Shown: positions 43,001 to 55,874 of the stretch, in pieces
How positions within the stretch are numbered: position 1 is the stretch's first letter
Layout of the letters: each line of letters opens with the position of its first letter
Translations under genes and position numbers: made by a program
From: Entonaema liquescens
Lineage: Eukaryota; Ascomycota; Sordariomycetes; Xylariales; Xylariaceae
NCBI GenBank assembly: GCA_902805475.1
Contig: CADCSX010000008.1
Location: 1,302,001 to 1,366,000, forward strand
DNA: 64,000 nucleotides
Reading direction: 5' to 3'
Notes under the pieces: model-generated
Told to the model about the DNA's origin: nothing
Database searches by the model: none
What the model saw: only the letters and a program-made list of their open reading frames with translations

Positions 43001-46000
43001 TCGAAGAACAAGGGAACGATGCGTTGGCCGGTTTGTGGGAGACCAGCTCGGAGAATTTCGTATGCAATTCGGGTAGAGACGCCATCTAGCTCAGCGTAGG
43101 TAAAATCACCGTCCCATGAGCAGACAGCTGGAGCCTCAGGTTGTTTCGCAGCAATTTCCCCAAAGATACCGTGGATTGTCTTCTCGGCTCTCTCTAGGTA
43201 AGTATCGTTCCAGCTCCAAATTTGCTTCAGGTCTTCCAAGCTGCTCGTGTCAAGCAGAGAAACAGGCTTGTCCTGGACTTCGGGTAGAGAGATCTGCCTT
43301 AAGATGTTCTCGAATCGGTCTGCGAGGCGGCGGAATTGGGATGAAGAAACCACGTTGGAATCATAGTCGGCACGAAGGAAAATGCTCTCCGGCTTGAGAA
43401 GAACCTCCAGAAGAATGGCATAGTTTCTGAAAGGGTCAAGACCCTCAGACTCAGGCTCCACGAAAGAAGATTCGAAAAGAATATCCTCCGCATCCTGGTT
43501 ACGGCCGGTCTGAATAACCATGAGCGACTGGAACTGGCAGGCGAGATCACAGTTTTCGCTAATGCGCCGTATCTGCTGAAGCCCCGTTTGCTCAAACGGC
43601 ATCATGTCTGCAGCCTGCAACTGCACTTGCTGAAGCAATTCCTCTACAGTCTTCGTGCGATCGATTGCCACTCGCAGCGGTACCGTAGCGATTGTCGGAC
43701 CGCTGATATTCTCCATACCGGGTACGTTAGCCTGTCTGCCAGATACCGTTGCACCAAATGAAGCATCTGCAGAGTTAGTAACTGTGGATAGCAAGATGGC
43801 CCATGCAAGCCTGATCTTTGTAGCTGCTGTGTAATCGTCATCGGAAACGATGTCTTTAATATCGATCTCCAAGCGCTGGTCACATCTCGGCTTGTAGGTC
43901 TTCGAAGGAAGGATGGGAAAGTTCTGCGCATTGAAATTCTGGAACTGATTTTCCCAGAATTCCTTTGCTCCAGCTCCGTTGGACTCTTGGACATACTTGA
44001 TAAAAGCTTGGAAAGGAGCAGCATCCTCGATTGGCTCGAATCGGTAGCTTCTCACCAAGGAGTCGAAGATGAGCGGCTCAGACCACCCATCATAGAGAGA
44101 GTGATGAATGCTCCATGAGAAAGAAGACTCCGAAATCTTATAGTTGACCAGGGGTGTACCAAGTCCAAATTGCTCAGCTGGTACGCCATCTTCAATCCCG
44201 CTGTTCTCGTATCGGACAATGACCTGAACAAGACCTTGATCGGGGAGCTCAATGACCCTAGTCCTGAGAATGGGATGCGCCCGAACAACATTTTGCCATG
44301 CAGTGCGGAAACGGTCAACATCAATATCGTCTCTGAAGTTGAACGTCTCAGTTAGAATGTTATCACCCGGTCGTCGGACCGTCTCGGCCAGCAATCCTGC
44401 TTGCAGAGGTGTGCTAGGGAAGACATCTTCAATATCGGCGATCTCAAGACCTGTGAGTCGTGCAGCTTGATTTCTAGCTTCGTCTGCGGAAATCCGACTA
44501 TCAATCAGAGAGAAAGGTTCAATAACGGACTCGGTAGATTCCAAAGTGGGCTTTTGCGACTCAATAAGCTCTGCCAGAGCGCTGAGCTTGGGCCTCCTGA
44601 AGATATCAGCCACACTGAGAGAAACATTGCGCTTTCGCGCAGCGCTAACAAGCCTCATAGCCCCAAGCGAATCTCCTCCAATGCGGAGAAAGCTGTCGTC
44701 AGCCGAGATTGTGGCGGGATCAATCTTCAGAATATCCGCCCACAGACCCTGTAACAACTTCTCAGACGGGGTCCTTGGAGGCCGATGAGCGGTTACGCGG
44801 AACACGTCTTGAGCGACAAGCTGCTCTAGCGTCTTTTGCTCGTAAGTTGCACGTAGAGCTCTACGGTGGATCTTGCCCGTAGCGGTCATGGGAAACTCCT
44901 CTAAGGCAATATACGCGGTCGGAATCATGTATTGCGGTACCATTTCCGCAAGCCTCTCCTCCATGCCGGCAAGCTTGTGCCAGGCATCTGGTTCTTCAGC
45001 CTTTAAGAACGCGACGAGGATGGGATTGTCGCCGCCAAGGGGCTTGAAGACATCAGCAACAACTTGAGCCTTGAGATCACTAGCGTTAAGGGCTCTGTTC
45101 AGACTATGCTCGACTTCACCCAGCTCTGTTCTTTGACCGCGGATCTTAACCTGCGAATCTATGCGGCTAACGAATACAAGAGCACCGTCGGCGCCGTAGC
45201 GAACCAGATCGCCAGTGCGGTAGAAGCGGCACGGTGTCTTAGTCTCGTCCGTCCACTTTGGTCGCGTTAAGAATGTGGCTGCGGTTCTTGTTTCGTCTCC
45301 TATATAACCACGACCAACTTGAGGACCCTCGAGCCAAAGCTCACCGACAGAACCCAGTGGAGCGAGCCTCTCTGAGCCATCCGTTCTTACAATCCAAGTG
45401 TGGAGACCAATGCCAACGCCAATAGTGTTGGGAACCATACCCCGGAATGCGCGAATGAGACAAGACTTAATTGTGCATTCACCTGGACCGTAACTATTGA
45501 TCAGTTTCGTGTTATCAATCCAGTCAAGGAAGTCTGCCTCGGCCCAGGCTTCTCCGCCCATCAGAACCTGCTCAATGTCAGGGAGCTGCTTAGGGTCGAG
45601 ATGGCGCAGAACGGAAGGAGTTGCATTTAGGAGCGTAGCTTTGCTGTCTCTAATGGATTCTAGAAGCGCGTTGCTTCGCTGGTGCTCTGATGGGATGCAC
45701 AGGCAGCTACCAGACGTAAGTGAGTGCAGCACATTTGACCAACTGGCATCGAAAGCATAAGAGGCGAAGTCATAGACTCTTTGCCCAGCTCTAAACCCTA
45801 GAGCCCTCTGTTGATTGCGGATAGAGGCTGCGAAATTCGAATGTGTAATCATAGCACCCTTTGGCTTTCCTGTACTTCCCGATGTAAATGAGACATAGAG
45901 GAGATCGGAGGCCTTGACCTCTTGAGGCAGAGATTGTCCCGCTTCTGGATCTGGTAACGAGTCCATGTGGGCTTTATCGATGACAAGGAGCCTTACTCTT

Positions 46001-49000
46001 TCGAATTTCGCTGCTCTTTCCACATTACCAGCCGATGTCAGAGTGAGTGTGGCATTTACTTGGCTGACGATGCTGCTAGCTCGTTCGATAGGCTGTGTGC
46101 TGTCAATCATTACGCCAGCTCCTCCAGCCTTCATCACAGCTACTACACAGACGGGTACCCACACGGACTTTTCAAAGTAGAAAGGTACGATAACTTCAGG
46201 CCCAACACCGAGCTGCACCAATCGGTGAGCCAATCGAGTCGAGAGTCGGTCAAGTTGGCGATATGTGAGCTGCCCATCCCAAGCAGATATAGCAGGAGCG
46301 TCTGGCATCGTCTGTACTGTCTTCGCGATGAGATTGTGAATGAGGTCTTGGCCTTCCTCATACGGAGTCGCATTCCAAGTAGAGATCGTCTCCAGGTCTT
46401 TTTCAGTGATGGTATCAATCTCAGATAGAGTTGATGAGGGCTTAGCAGTTGAAATAATTTGACGAAGCACCGCCTCAAACTGCGAAAGAAGCCTAGTGAC
46501 TTGTTCGGCGCTGATAACATGTTCATCGAATTTGGCACTCAATTGGATACCAGATGGTACAGCAGCGAAATCAACGAAGAGTGCTCGGGATGTATTGGCA
46601 TTGGCATTTGAATCCTGCTCTTCATTCTGGGCTGGGGCTCTGCTAAAGCTCAAGACTGTTTGGAAGTCAGAGGCAAGAGCAGATTCTTCGCTCAGCTCAC
46701 GCAGCCTATGAATTGCAAGAGACGGCAACTTCGCCCACCCTTCTGCGGTTGATTGGACTGAGTCAAGGTAGGACGAAACGCTCTGGTTGAGATCAACCTT
46801 TGTCCGTATTGGTGCTGGGATTTTACCGCTCGTCGCCCCGTTTTCGCTGCCCAGCGAACTGGCTCCAACCAAGATGTCGGTAGAGCTTCCATAAGACGCC
46901 TGTAGAAGAGCCCACGACGCCAATATCTGGGCGCTAACATCGTAATCATCTCTCCATTCGACATTCTCAATAACATGAGAAGCTGAAGCATTAGCGACGG
47001 GTTTAAGAGATGTGGGAGGTAGTACTGGGAAATGGCAGCCAGGTTCGAGGCCTTGATACTGGGCTTTCCACTGTTCAAGAGTATATGCTTCATCCACGCC
47101 AGCCGTGTTGTAGAAGTAGGCATCATAAAACGACTCGTTAAACTTAGCGTATGATGCAGCGGCTGGTGTATCCTGTTCCGTAACGGAGCCCAGGAATTGG
47201 ATAGCATTTTCCAAAGCGACTTGGATCGCCCGAGCATTTGCTAAGCTTATAAAGTCAGTTCGATACTGAAAGCTGACTTCAGTGTCTCCCTTGTTGAGCG
47301 TGCCGGCCAAGACCAGATCGTACTATACATCATTAGAAACAGGCGCTTAGCCATGTTAATCATCGAAAACTTACCTCGTGCGGATCCTCCTCTGATATTT
47401 CTTCAAGCTGAATGCTTCCATCAGCCGCCGAAGAGACTCCACGAGCTTCTCGAACTGTGATGTTCGAGTTGAAAAGCTGTTTTACTGAGATTTCGTGTTG
47501 AATCTCTGCCAGTGACACATACTGGTTCTCCAAGTGCTCAATATTGTACTTGTTGATCGCGTTTATTATATCGGGCAAAGGCTGCTCCAGATCAACGCGT
47601 GCAATAAGCATATTAATCAAGGGACCAACGATATCCTCAATACCATCAATAGGAGTATCGCGACCGGAAGAAATGTACCCGAATAATACTTGTCGCATAC
47701 CAGTGAAATGCGAAAGTACCAACGACCAGGCAAGGTGAAGGAATGCGGACCGCGTCAACCCCTTTTCACGACATATCCTAGAAATAGGTGCTGTAACAGC
47801 AGTAGGGAGAGTTATCCACTCATAGCTACCCTTGCGCTCCGTCTTTGAGCGATTCAAGGCATTATCCCCTGGTAAGTTACAGCTCTTGACGTCAGCGAGA
47901 TACTGCTTCCAGTATGAGAGTCGCTTCTCAGCTGGGGTGCTGTGGATATGTTCGACGTAGTTGCGGAAAGGGGGACGTAATGATAAAGTCTGCCCTGAGT
48001 ATGCCTTCTCAAGGTCTCCTATTATCACAGGTATGGATAACGCATCCATAAGAGCGTGTGTCATTTCCAGACGGCAGGCGATCTCACCGTTCTTACCAGT
48101 GCATATTGTGAAAAATGCATGCGGTTGAGATGGGGAGGTTTTGAAGCCTTCCAGATTTGTCAGATGCTCAACTGCTGTCTCAGAATCTGCAGCCTGCTCA
48201 ATTGTAGCCTCATTGAAATGGTTCAATACAATTTGAACGTAGCGACCAGTATCAGGATTCGTCGAGAACACGGTAGAGAACACAGGATGTGCGCGCGAGA
48301 CCTTCTCCCATGCTTCCTTCAGGCGAGAGGGAGAGACTTCTGAGCCTGCAGAGGTCGCCTGCCAGATGTTGACGCTGTGATAGGAGGCAGTGCCTATGGT
48401 AGAGCTAATAAGGATACCCTCCTGCATAGGCGTGCAAGGATAGATGTCCCGAACGTCAGACACTTTAACACCTTCACCCTCTAGTTGCGCCGTGAGCGTC
48501 TCTAGACCAGCATACGAAATATCGAGGAGGGGGAAGTCAGCCAGAGTATGACGAGCTGGCAGGTCGGCAAGTTCATGCGCGACACTAGTGAGGGTCTTTG
48601 CGTATAAGTCTGTCCAGCGAAGTACCGACTCGTGGTTTCGCATGTGTTTATGAGAGCTTGTATAAATCTGCAGCTTTCCTTCCTGGACGACGAGATTTAT
48701 GTCGATAAGAGACGGTCGCTGGTAATCGGCGCCATCACCGGGAATAAACACATTGCGATCCTCCCTGTCTTCGAGCTTGATGATGGATTTAGCATCTTCC
48801 AGCTGTTGGAACGAACCTCGGTAGTTGAAAATTAGTTCAACATGCTTGTGAGATTCGAAGGCTTTTCTTCCGGCCTCGCTATAGAAACGAGAGGCAAAGT
48901 AGGGCCTGCCCTTACCAGGCACCCTACTACGGACATCCTTGGCGAACTTGATCATGTCAAGAATAGAGGTTTCTGATCCCCCACCAAGCTCGACGGGATG

Positions 49001-52000
49001 AATAGAAGTAAACCATCCAACAACTTCAGATAAGTCAAAGTCATCCAGCCCAGCAACAGGCTCGCGACCGTGTCCTTCGAGAAACACAGGAGGTGGGCGT
49101 CGATCGGGGAAGGTCTGCGCAAAACTATAGATGAGAGTTCCCACGAGAATGTCTAATATTTCGGTGCGGAAACTGTCATTGCTAGCGCCCAGCAGCAAAG
49201 CAGTGGCTTCGGAATCAACAACGGACAAGTTCAATACAGCGTCCCTAAAGTACACCTCGCCAGGCTTCACGTCCCAGTAGTCAAAGTTCGCTGGGGTAAT
49301 GTCAAATGGCAGAACGGTAGCCGGATTGAGCTTTTCGCCCTCCTCTCGCTGTAAGCGGGACCATGCTTGGAAGGAAAGCTCAAGCTGTGGTAGATTCGTC
49401 ACACCTGATAGGTATTGACTCAACTCGTGCCAAATGACACGCCAAGAGACAAGGTCCATCACGACGTGATGTGCGCTCATGAGGAGCGTTTGCGGTTCGT
49501 CAGGACTATTGAAGACGTCCACGGCAAAGACGGGGCCATTGACGAGGTCTAAGCCTGCCTGTCTCTCTTGAACTACTTTCTGAGTAGACGCACGGTCTAC
49601 GAAGTCGTGTTCTTTGAGGAGGAACGAATTAGGTCCGGCCGGTGCAATGTATTGCTCCCAGGTAGACTCATCTGCGAGCTTTCGGAAGCGGGCGCGGAGC
49701 ATGCTATGGCGAGTAGTGAGAGCCAGGAGTGCCTCAAGTAATTCTTGATGCGTGGACTGCCTAACTAGCTTGACGATAAAACTCAGGGTGTAATGGTTAA
49801 CTCCTTGAGGGTTATTGTCGAAGAATATTTGCTGAATAGGCGTTAAGGACCAGGCTTTACTCTCATCTGTTTGTGCGCTATCCAAGTTCACCTTCTCTTG
49901 GACAGGCTTGCTAGATTGAGCTAAAAGTCGCACAGTCTGAAGCTTCAGGATATCGGCGACTTTGATGGAAATGTTCTGCACGCGTGCGCGTGAGACGACC
50001 TGCATGGCAGTGATAGAGTCACCACCCAGACGCGTGAACGCCGAGTCCAAGCCAATACTTCGGACGGGAAGATTCAAGACCTCGCTCCAAACTTGACGAA
50101 TCTTGGCCTCTAACTCAGAAGCGGCCTCTTCTTCTTCTGGTACCGGCTGGGCATTCAGTTGTTGCCAGTATAGCTTCCCGCCGCTTTCGCGAAGGCGTCG
50201 ACGGTCCACCTTCCCGGTAGGTGTCATGGGTACTTCCTCAATAGGGAGGAAGGCTGAGGGTATCATATAAGGTGGTACAAATGTAGACAGGCGGTCTTCA
50301 ATACCCACTAGAGCATCGCTAAGGATAGGCTTCGCGTCCTCCGGGGACACTCCTGAGCTAACAGCCATGAAAAGAAAAGATACAAGTGTTGATACATCGC
50401 TGCCCTCTGGCTTGATGACCTCGGCGATAATCTGTACATTTTTTGCCCTGGCCTCGTCCGTTAAGGCGCGCTGAAGATTGTACTCGATCTCTCCGAGCTC
50501 AACACGCTGACCACGGATCTTGACTTGAGAATCCTTGCGGCCGACGAACTCCAAATTGCCATCCGCTCTATAGCGAACAAGGTCGCCAGTTCGATAAAGG
50601 CGGCCCCGGCGACCAGTGTGGCCTTTGATTCCCGCAAGACTGGGGCAGCCACGAAGAAGCCATTCTGGATTCTCAACGAATGTCCTGGCTGTAACCTCGG
50701 GGTTGCGTAGATATCCTTGACCAATTATAGGTCCTTCAACCCACAGTTCTCCTATCTCTCCGATAGGTACAAGATCGCTTCCATCTAATTTGGTAACCCA
50801 CGTACAAGCGCCGAGGCCGGTACCAATAGTTGGGTCGTTGTCGTCGTTAGGATCCGCGACAATTGCAGTACTGACAGTAGAGCACTCAGCAGGGCCATAA
50901 GCGTTGATGACTGTTGAGTTGGTTGACAACTCCTTGACAAGGGCAGACTTGAGTGGCTCTCCTCCAAAGTGAATGGTACGAAGACTGGAAGGGAGTTCGG
51001 AAGCAGGAAACCAAGCGACTGAAGGAGTGAGGACAGCATAGTTGACCTGGTACTTGCGGAGAGCACCAGCCAGATCTCCCTTTCGCTCTTCGTCGGAAGG
51101 AATACAAAGACAACCTCCAATCATTATAGAGTGTATGAAGTTACACCAGGCAGCATCGAAAGCATACGATGCGAAGTCAAAGACTCGATCGAATTCTCTG
51201 AAGTCCAGACCTTTCTGCTGAGTAGCAACAGCACTGGCATAATTCGCGTGGCTAATAATAGCGCCTTTAGGAGTGCCCGTGCTTCCTGATGTGAAAACTA
51301 TATACAACCAGGAAGAGGGGCTGACTGTTGGGAGGTATTTAGGTTGAGCGATGGGCCAGTCCTGGCTTGAGGTGTGATCCAGGACGAAGTGAGGGCAATC
51401 AAGACTCAAGGCTTTGGCTTGATCTTCACATGTTGGTGAGGTTAAGATGGCCGAGGGTTGGACCAGTTCGGCAATAGCCTGCTGCCGTTGAAGTGGGAGA
51501 GATGCGTCTAGGACGGTAGAAACGCATCCGGCTTTCATGATTGCCAATTGGGCGACAGGAACCCATTTGGACTTTTCGATGAAGATGAGTATAGTGCTAT
51601 GGGGTTGGAGACCATGGTGGATGAGGACGTGAGCCAGGCGAGTCGTTAGATCATCCAGCTCACGATATGTCAATTCTCCATCATGTGCTGAAATGGCCAA
51701 CAGGTCAGGATGCCGACGCGCTCTCTCCATGAATGCTTCGTGTATACAGACATCTTCGACTCCCCGGGGGACCCGAGCATTCCAAGACCAGATATTATGA
51801 AGGTCTTGAACTGAGACCGCTTTCAAGTCGACAAGCGGCTTTTCATCGCCATCGGGCTGGCAAATCTGACGAACAATGTACTCATATTGCCGTCTAAAGA
51901 GGTGAAGTGACAGAGCCTGATCAGAAGGGGTGCCGTGAGTAACCGCCCTCGTACAGATCTGGTTATCGTGTATGTTGCACTCGAGTAAGATTTCTCGAGG

Positions 52001-52474
52001 GCCGAGTTGGTCTTGAGTGATAGAGATTAAAAACGTATATTCCCCTTCTTTCTCTTCACTGGATGTACTAGCATCATCTGAAGAGGTTGCCTCAACCGCG
52101 CCTAGGAAAGCATCCTTAAGCTTGGTCTTGACTTGACGTGTAAGATCTCCAACTTGGGAGTTCCATTGGAAAGGTATGTCGAGAGGGCCGATGAATTCAC
52201 CCGATCCAGGGGCGAAAATGCTAAGATCTGCTGTGCATCCATGGGACGCAAGAAGAACTGTCCAGGCCGTGTATGCCCTGACGGCCGCTGAAAACCCAGA
52301 GCCGAGTTCTGGGACGAGAAGATCAAAGATGACTTTCCTCTCGTGTCTGTTAGACTTCAAGAATAGAGCATAGTCTGTGGATGGGGGGCTCGGAATCGGC
52401 CTCACAGACACGCTGATGCCATTTTTAAGGGAGCTATGGCTAGCAATGACGGGGTTGTTCGGGGAGATAATCAT
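40039..52474 (-). CDS. Trimodular non-ribosomal peptide synthetase (C*-A-T-E-C-C*-A-T-C-A-T-CT)
   Basis: Exons 52474-47375 and 47322-40039, split by a 52-bp intron that joins DPHE to YDLVLAG inside a condensation domain, encode 4,127 residues (12,384 nt). Domains by residue: partial C ~25-235; A1 ~245-770 (FTSGSTGTPKG, YRTGDLVRY); T1 Ser820 (LGGDSITAM); epimerisation ~872-1320 (HHVVMD at 1002-1007, EGHGRE, VGWFTS); C1 ~1338-1745 with active-site variant THALMDA; an additional C-terminal half-C ~1764-2014; A2 ~2030-2520; T2 Ser2585; C2 ~2662-3055 (IHHSLYDG); A3 ~3085-3595; T3 Ser3651; terminal C ~3726-4127 (SHAVYDGIS, the SHxxxDG type of fungal cyclising CT domains). There is no thioesterase or reductase. 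It should activate three alpha-amino acids (Asp235-equivalent present in all A domains), invert the first and release by CT, likely as a ring. It is divergently transcribed from the MFS gene at 53488. Confidence 0.95.
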
Positions 52475-53487
52475 GGTTACAAACAGCCATACCTTCGCCT
52501 AAGCTCCTTACAATAATGATGGCAAACAAACGACATTCATGACAGAGGGATGGTCTTATAAGTTAATCATATCTTTCAGAGCCCCGCCGTAGGAATAGCT
52601 CCCCACCATTGTATAGTCCGAGTGCATGCCTACCTGTCTACCTACCTTGGTATAGCTAACCTGATACGAGACATTCGACTTTACTGATCACTACAATACG
52701 TCACTATACGAATGTATAAAACTTCTCTTCACATAGTTAGTTATTTCAAATTATGACTAGATAAATAATTAAGTGATTAACGGTTAATATTCTTATAATT
52801 AAGCAAAACAATAGCCTTTTTCTACTATAAAATTCACTTTTTATTCATTTATTTATTTTACTTATATCTTTTAATTGCTATAATCGAGTTCTACGGATGA
52901 CTATAATCGGTAATACTGTCTTTTGGCATAACAGGGGTAGCTTACCATGTGCAGATTCCAGTCCCAACCCCGGGTGTGTCTTTAAACCAGAGCTCAGGGG
53001 GGATACATACCAGCCTCACGCAGGGATTAATAAGGATCTGACAAGGATTTCTTCCAATCAGGCTCGAGCTCTTCTACGCATTTTGCATCCCGAATGGCGT
53101 TGACCCCGTCTGTGACCTAGGTAAGGCTAGCTCGTGCCTTAGAAGATAAAAGCATTTGGAATGCCGTTGTCAAATTGCGGGTTCCTACACCTAAAGCAGC
53201 TAGTTAGCATTAGGACCACTGCGGCACGTACAGCAGGTGAGGGTATTCCAGAAAACACGGGGGTTTAGAAAACACGAGACAGAGCTGGACCTGGACCTGG
53301 CCTTGGAGACTCCCGTCTTTTTAGTGCACTCCTTTAGTTTGTGTAGTCCGTAGCTAATTTTAACAGTTGCGCTCCATTTGGCTGTATAAATTTCGCTAAA
53401 AACTAACACTGTCTTCTTTCCTCCTATTCCTACCACTCACATTTTCGCCCTCTTTGCGCACCGACACAGTTCTGAAAGAAGGGCGCG
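52475..53487. promoter_or_regulatory. Bidirectional promoter region between NRPS and DHA1-type MFS
   Basis: About 1.0 kb separates the two divergent ATGs. The part from ~52700 to ~52880 is very AT-rich, with long runs of T/A and homopolymer-like stretches typical of nucleosome-poor fungal promoters. A TATAAA lies at 53385-53390, about 100 bp upstream of the MFS ATG. The frame at 52897-53103 has no recognisable content. Shared regulation is inference from the arrangement. Confidence 0.55.
53385..53390 (+). promoter_or_regulatory. Candidate TATA box of the MFS gene
   Basis: TATAAA about 98 bp upstream of the start codon at 53488. Position only; no experimental support. Confidence 0.4.
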
Positions 53488-55211
53488 ATGGTGTCCACAC
53501 AGCCCAGTACCGGTCGGTCCAGTACCATCGGCGTCAGTACCAGTAGCGAAAATGTCAGTAGGGCCAGTATCAGTAGCGCGCCAACGCCTATGCTGGATAA
53601 TACTGCGAGTCCTGCAGTAGCGTCAAGTGAGCCTGTGACCTCGTCCACGTCGAAGGGAGAGAAGGTAGTAACGGATGGGTCCCAGGCAGAGACAGCCCCC
53701 GCTGCTGCAGAATTGGAAGATACTGACCCCAGACTGCCTCAAAACTGGTCCCGGACGCGGAGGTGGCTCATTATTCTTGTCCTGTCGTTGATGTCCTTGA
53801 TGGTGTACGTTAAGAGTTATCCTTGTGATGGTAATGTCCAGGCGTGCTAATGCCCAATCCTTAGTTCCATGTCCCTGGTTATCAACGCTCCTGCAAGCAC
53901 TTCTATCGAGAAGGAGTTCAACAATTACGACAACTTCCTATCCATATTCTACATTACCGTTCCTAACTTGGGTCAAGTCGTCTCAGCATTCTATGTTGGT
54001 CCCTTGTCCGAACGTTTCGGGCGTGTACCCGTCTGCCACTTCTTCAATATCCTGTTTCTCATCTTCACCTTGATCGCAGGATTCAGCACCAGCTTTAACA
54101 TGATCATTGTTTTCAGGTTTTTAGGTGGCGCATCCATTGCCTCCATGGGTTTAAACCCCTCCATTACTGGTGATCTCTTCCCCATCCACGAGCGTGGATC
54201 CGCAATGTCAATAACCAGTCTTATCCCTATCCTTGGCAGTGCCGTGGGTCCTATAGCCGGAGGATACATTACGCAGTACCTCAACTGGCGCTGGACGTTC
54301 TGGATGATGGCTATTCTTACGGCGGCTCTAATGCCTGTCCTATTCATTGTAATGAGAGAAACGTACGTACCAGTAATACGCCGCAAGGCACTGAAGAAGG
54401 CTAGTGGCAATAAGGAAAAAGTCAAATCTCCACCGAAGTACTTCACAGGATGGAACTTGACAACAGTCAAGACACTTGCTCTACTTGTGGTACGCCCCTT
54501 CATCATATTAGGGAGCTCCCGCATTGCGGTGCTTATGGCGGTGTATGTTGGAGTCATATTCGGTTACCTTTCTCTACTAGCTTCTACGAACGCTACCGTG
54601 TTCCAGGAAGTCTATGGTTTCTCCGAGAGTGAATCCGGTCTCATCTACATAGCTACAAGTAAGTCGAAAATTTTTATCCTAGCTCTAGCAATAATCTAAC
54701 CCTCACAGCTATTGGCACGATTAGCGGCATGGTTTGGTGCCGCTTCACCCTCGATTTCTTCCTACTACGTGGCTTTTCGTTGAAGAAGCCGGACGAGAAT
54801 ACCACGCCGCATCCTGAAAACCGACTAATTCCCACGATTCCTGCTATGGTGGCCTTCCCTGCTGGTCTCCTTATTTACGGCTGGTCTCTAGAAAGGCAGT
54901 TTCACTGGATCGTTCCCGCTATTGCCACTGTACTATATGGTTTTTCGTTATCGAGTAGTGTCACACCGATCATGAACTATCTCGTGGATATCTTCGGTGA
55001 TCGTTCGGCCTCAGCTGTCGCGGCTTGTCTTCCTCTACGTTACATAGGCGGAGCCTTCTTGCCAGTCGCCGCTCCTTACTTATACGACAAGCTTGGCTAT
55101 GGATGGTCGAACACGCTACTAGCGTTTATTTTAATTGCTGTTGTTCCTGTAATATTCTTGGCGATTGTTCGACCGCAGAAAGTAGGAGCGCCAACAACAG
55201 TACCTCGGTAA
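53488..55211 (+). CDS. MFS multidrug exporter, DHA1 type
   Basis: Exons 53488-53804, 53865-54658 and 54709-55211 (introns 60 and 50 bp) give 1,614 nt and 537 residues. A Ser/Thr-rich, probably cytosolic N-terminus of about 75 residues leads to DPRLPQNWSRTRRW, the usual pre-TM1 motif of fungal DHA1 drug:proton antiporters. Other marks are GPLSERFGRVPV (motif A, TM2-TM3), FRFLGGASIASMGL (TM4), GSAVGPIAGGYITQYLNWRWTFW (motif C region of TM5) with RETY after TM6, and PAGLLIYGWSLERQFHWI in the second half. Twelve hydrophobic segments are consistent with the family. All introns keep frame, unlike the broken MFS at 35379. The position, divergent from the NRPS, makes it the best candidate exporter of the peptide. 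Confidence 0.93.
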
Positions 55212-55856
55212 GTCACAAGGCCTATACCTGCAAGTCGGCTTTTGAATAAAAGAATGTTGGTGATGATGTATAAACGGATAATGGGTTATGGGTAATGGAT
55301 TAATGCATTGCTTCGGTAGACATGGGTTGTACAGTACCAGAGACTTACACATCAATTTGTAACTTGTCACATATTTTTGTATATCTAAAAACACATATAT
55401 TAGGTACCTATACATATACAATGATCCCAAAGAAACTCCCTAGTCCAACCTAACGAATGACCTAAGGAACTCATTAAATACCGGCTGACTAGGTTAAATG
55501 AATGTTTTATACGGATAATAGAGGCAAAATTATGTAATGACATGTCCCCCGCGTGGGTTAAGAGTCGGTCCTTGGATTACACTAGAATCGGTCCCGAGGT
55601 AAATGAAATTATCGATCTTACATCAGGTTTTTGATGGCAGTACACAGTACGTCATAGAAATGACGGCATTCACACAACCAAGGAACAAGTAGGCAATTAA
55701 GCTCTTGGCCTAAGATGAGCTAAGCGAGGCTATACCTGCTATGTTCCATTCTCTAGTATACTCTTTAGTGAATCTATGCCGATCAAGTCGCTTATTCAGA
55801 TCAGCTCCAAGGGTAACTTTCACAACCTTGTTATAGCGATACAATTCGCTAGGCTT

Positions 55857-55874
55857 TCGGTTCAGCTGAACCGA
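55857..55874. repeat. Perfect 18-bp palindrome
   Basis: TCGGTTCAGCTGAACCGA reads the same on both strands. It could be a dimeric-factor site or chance; it is far (2.6 kb) from the carboxylase start and 650 bp past the MFS stop. Confidence 0.6.

Noticed and set aside
40076..52373. Numerous 60-180-codon frames within the NRPS
   Set aside because: All overlap the NRPS in other frames and encode no family; a direct result of a 12-kb coding region.
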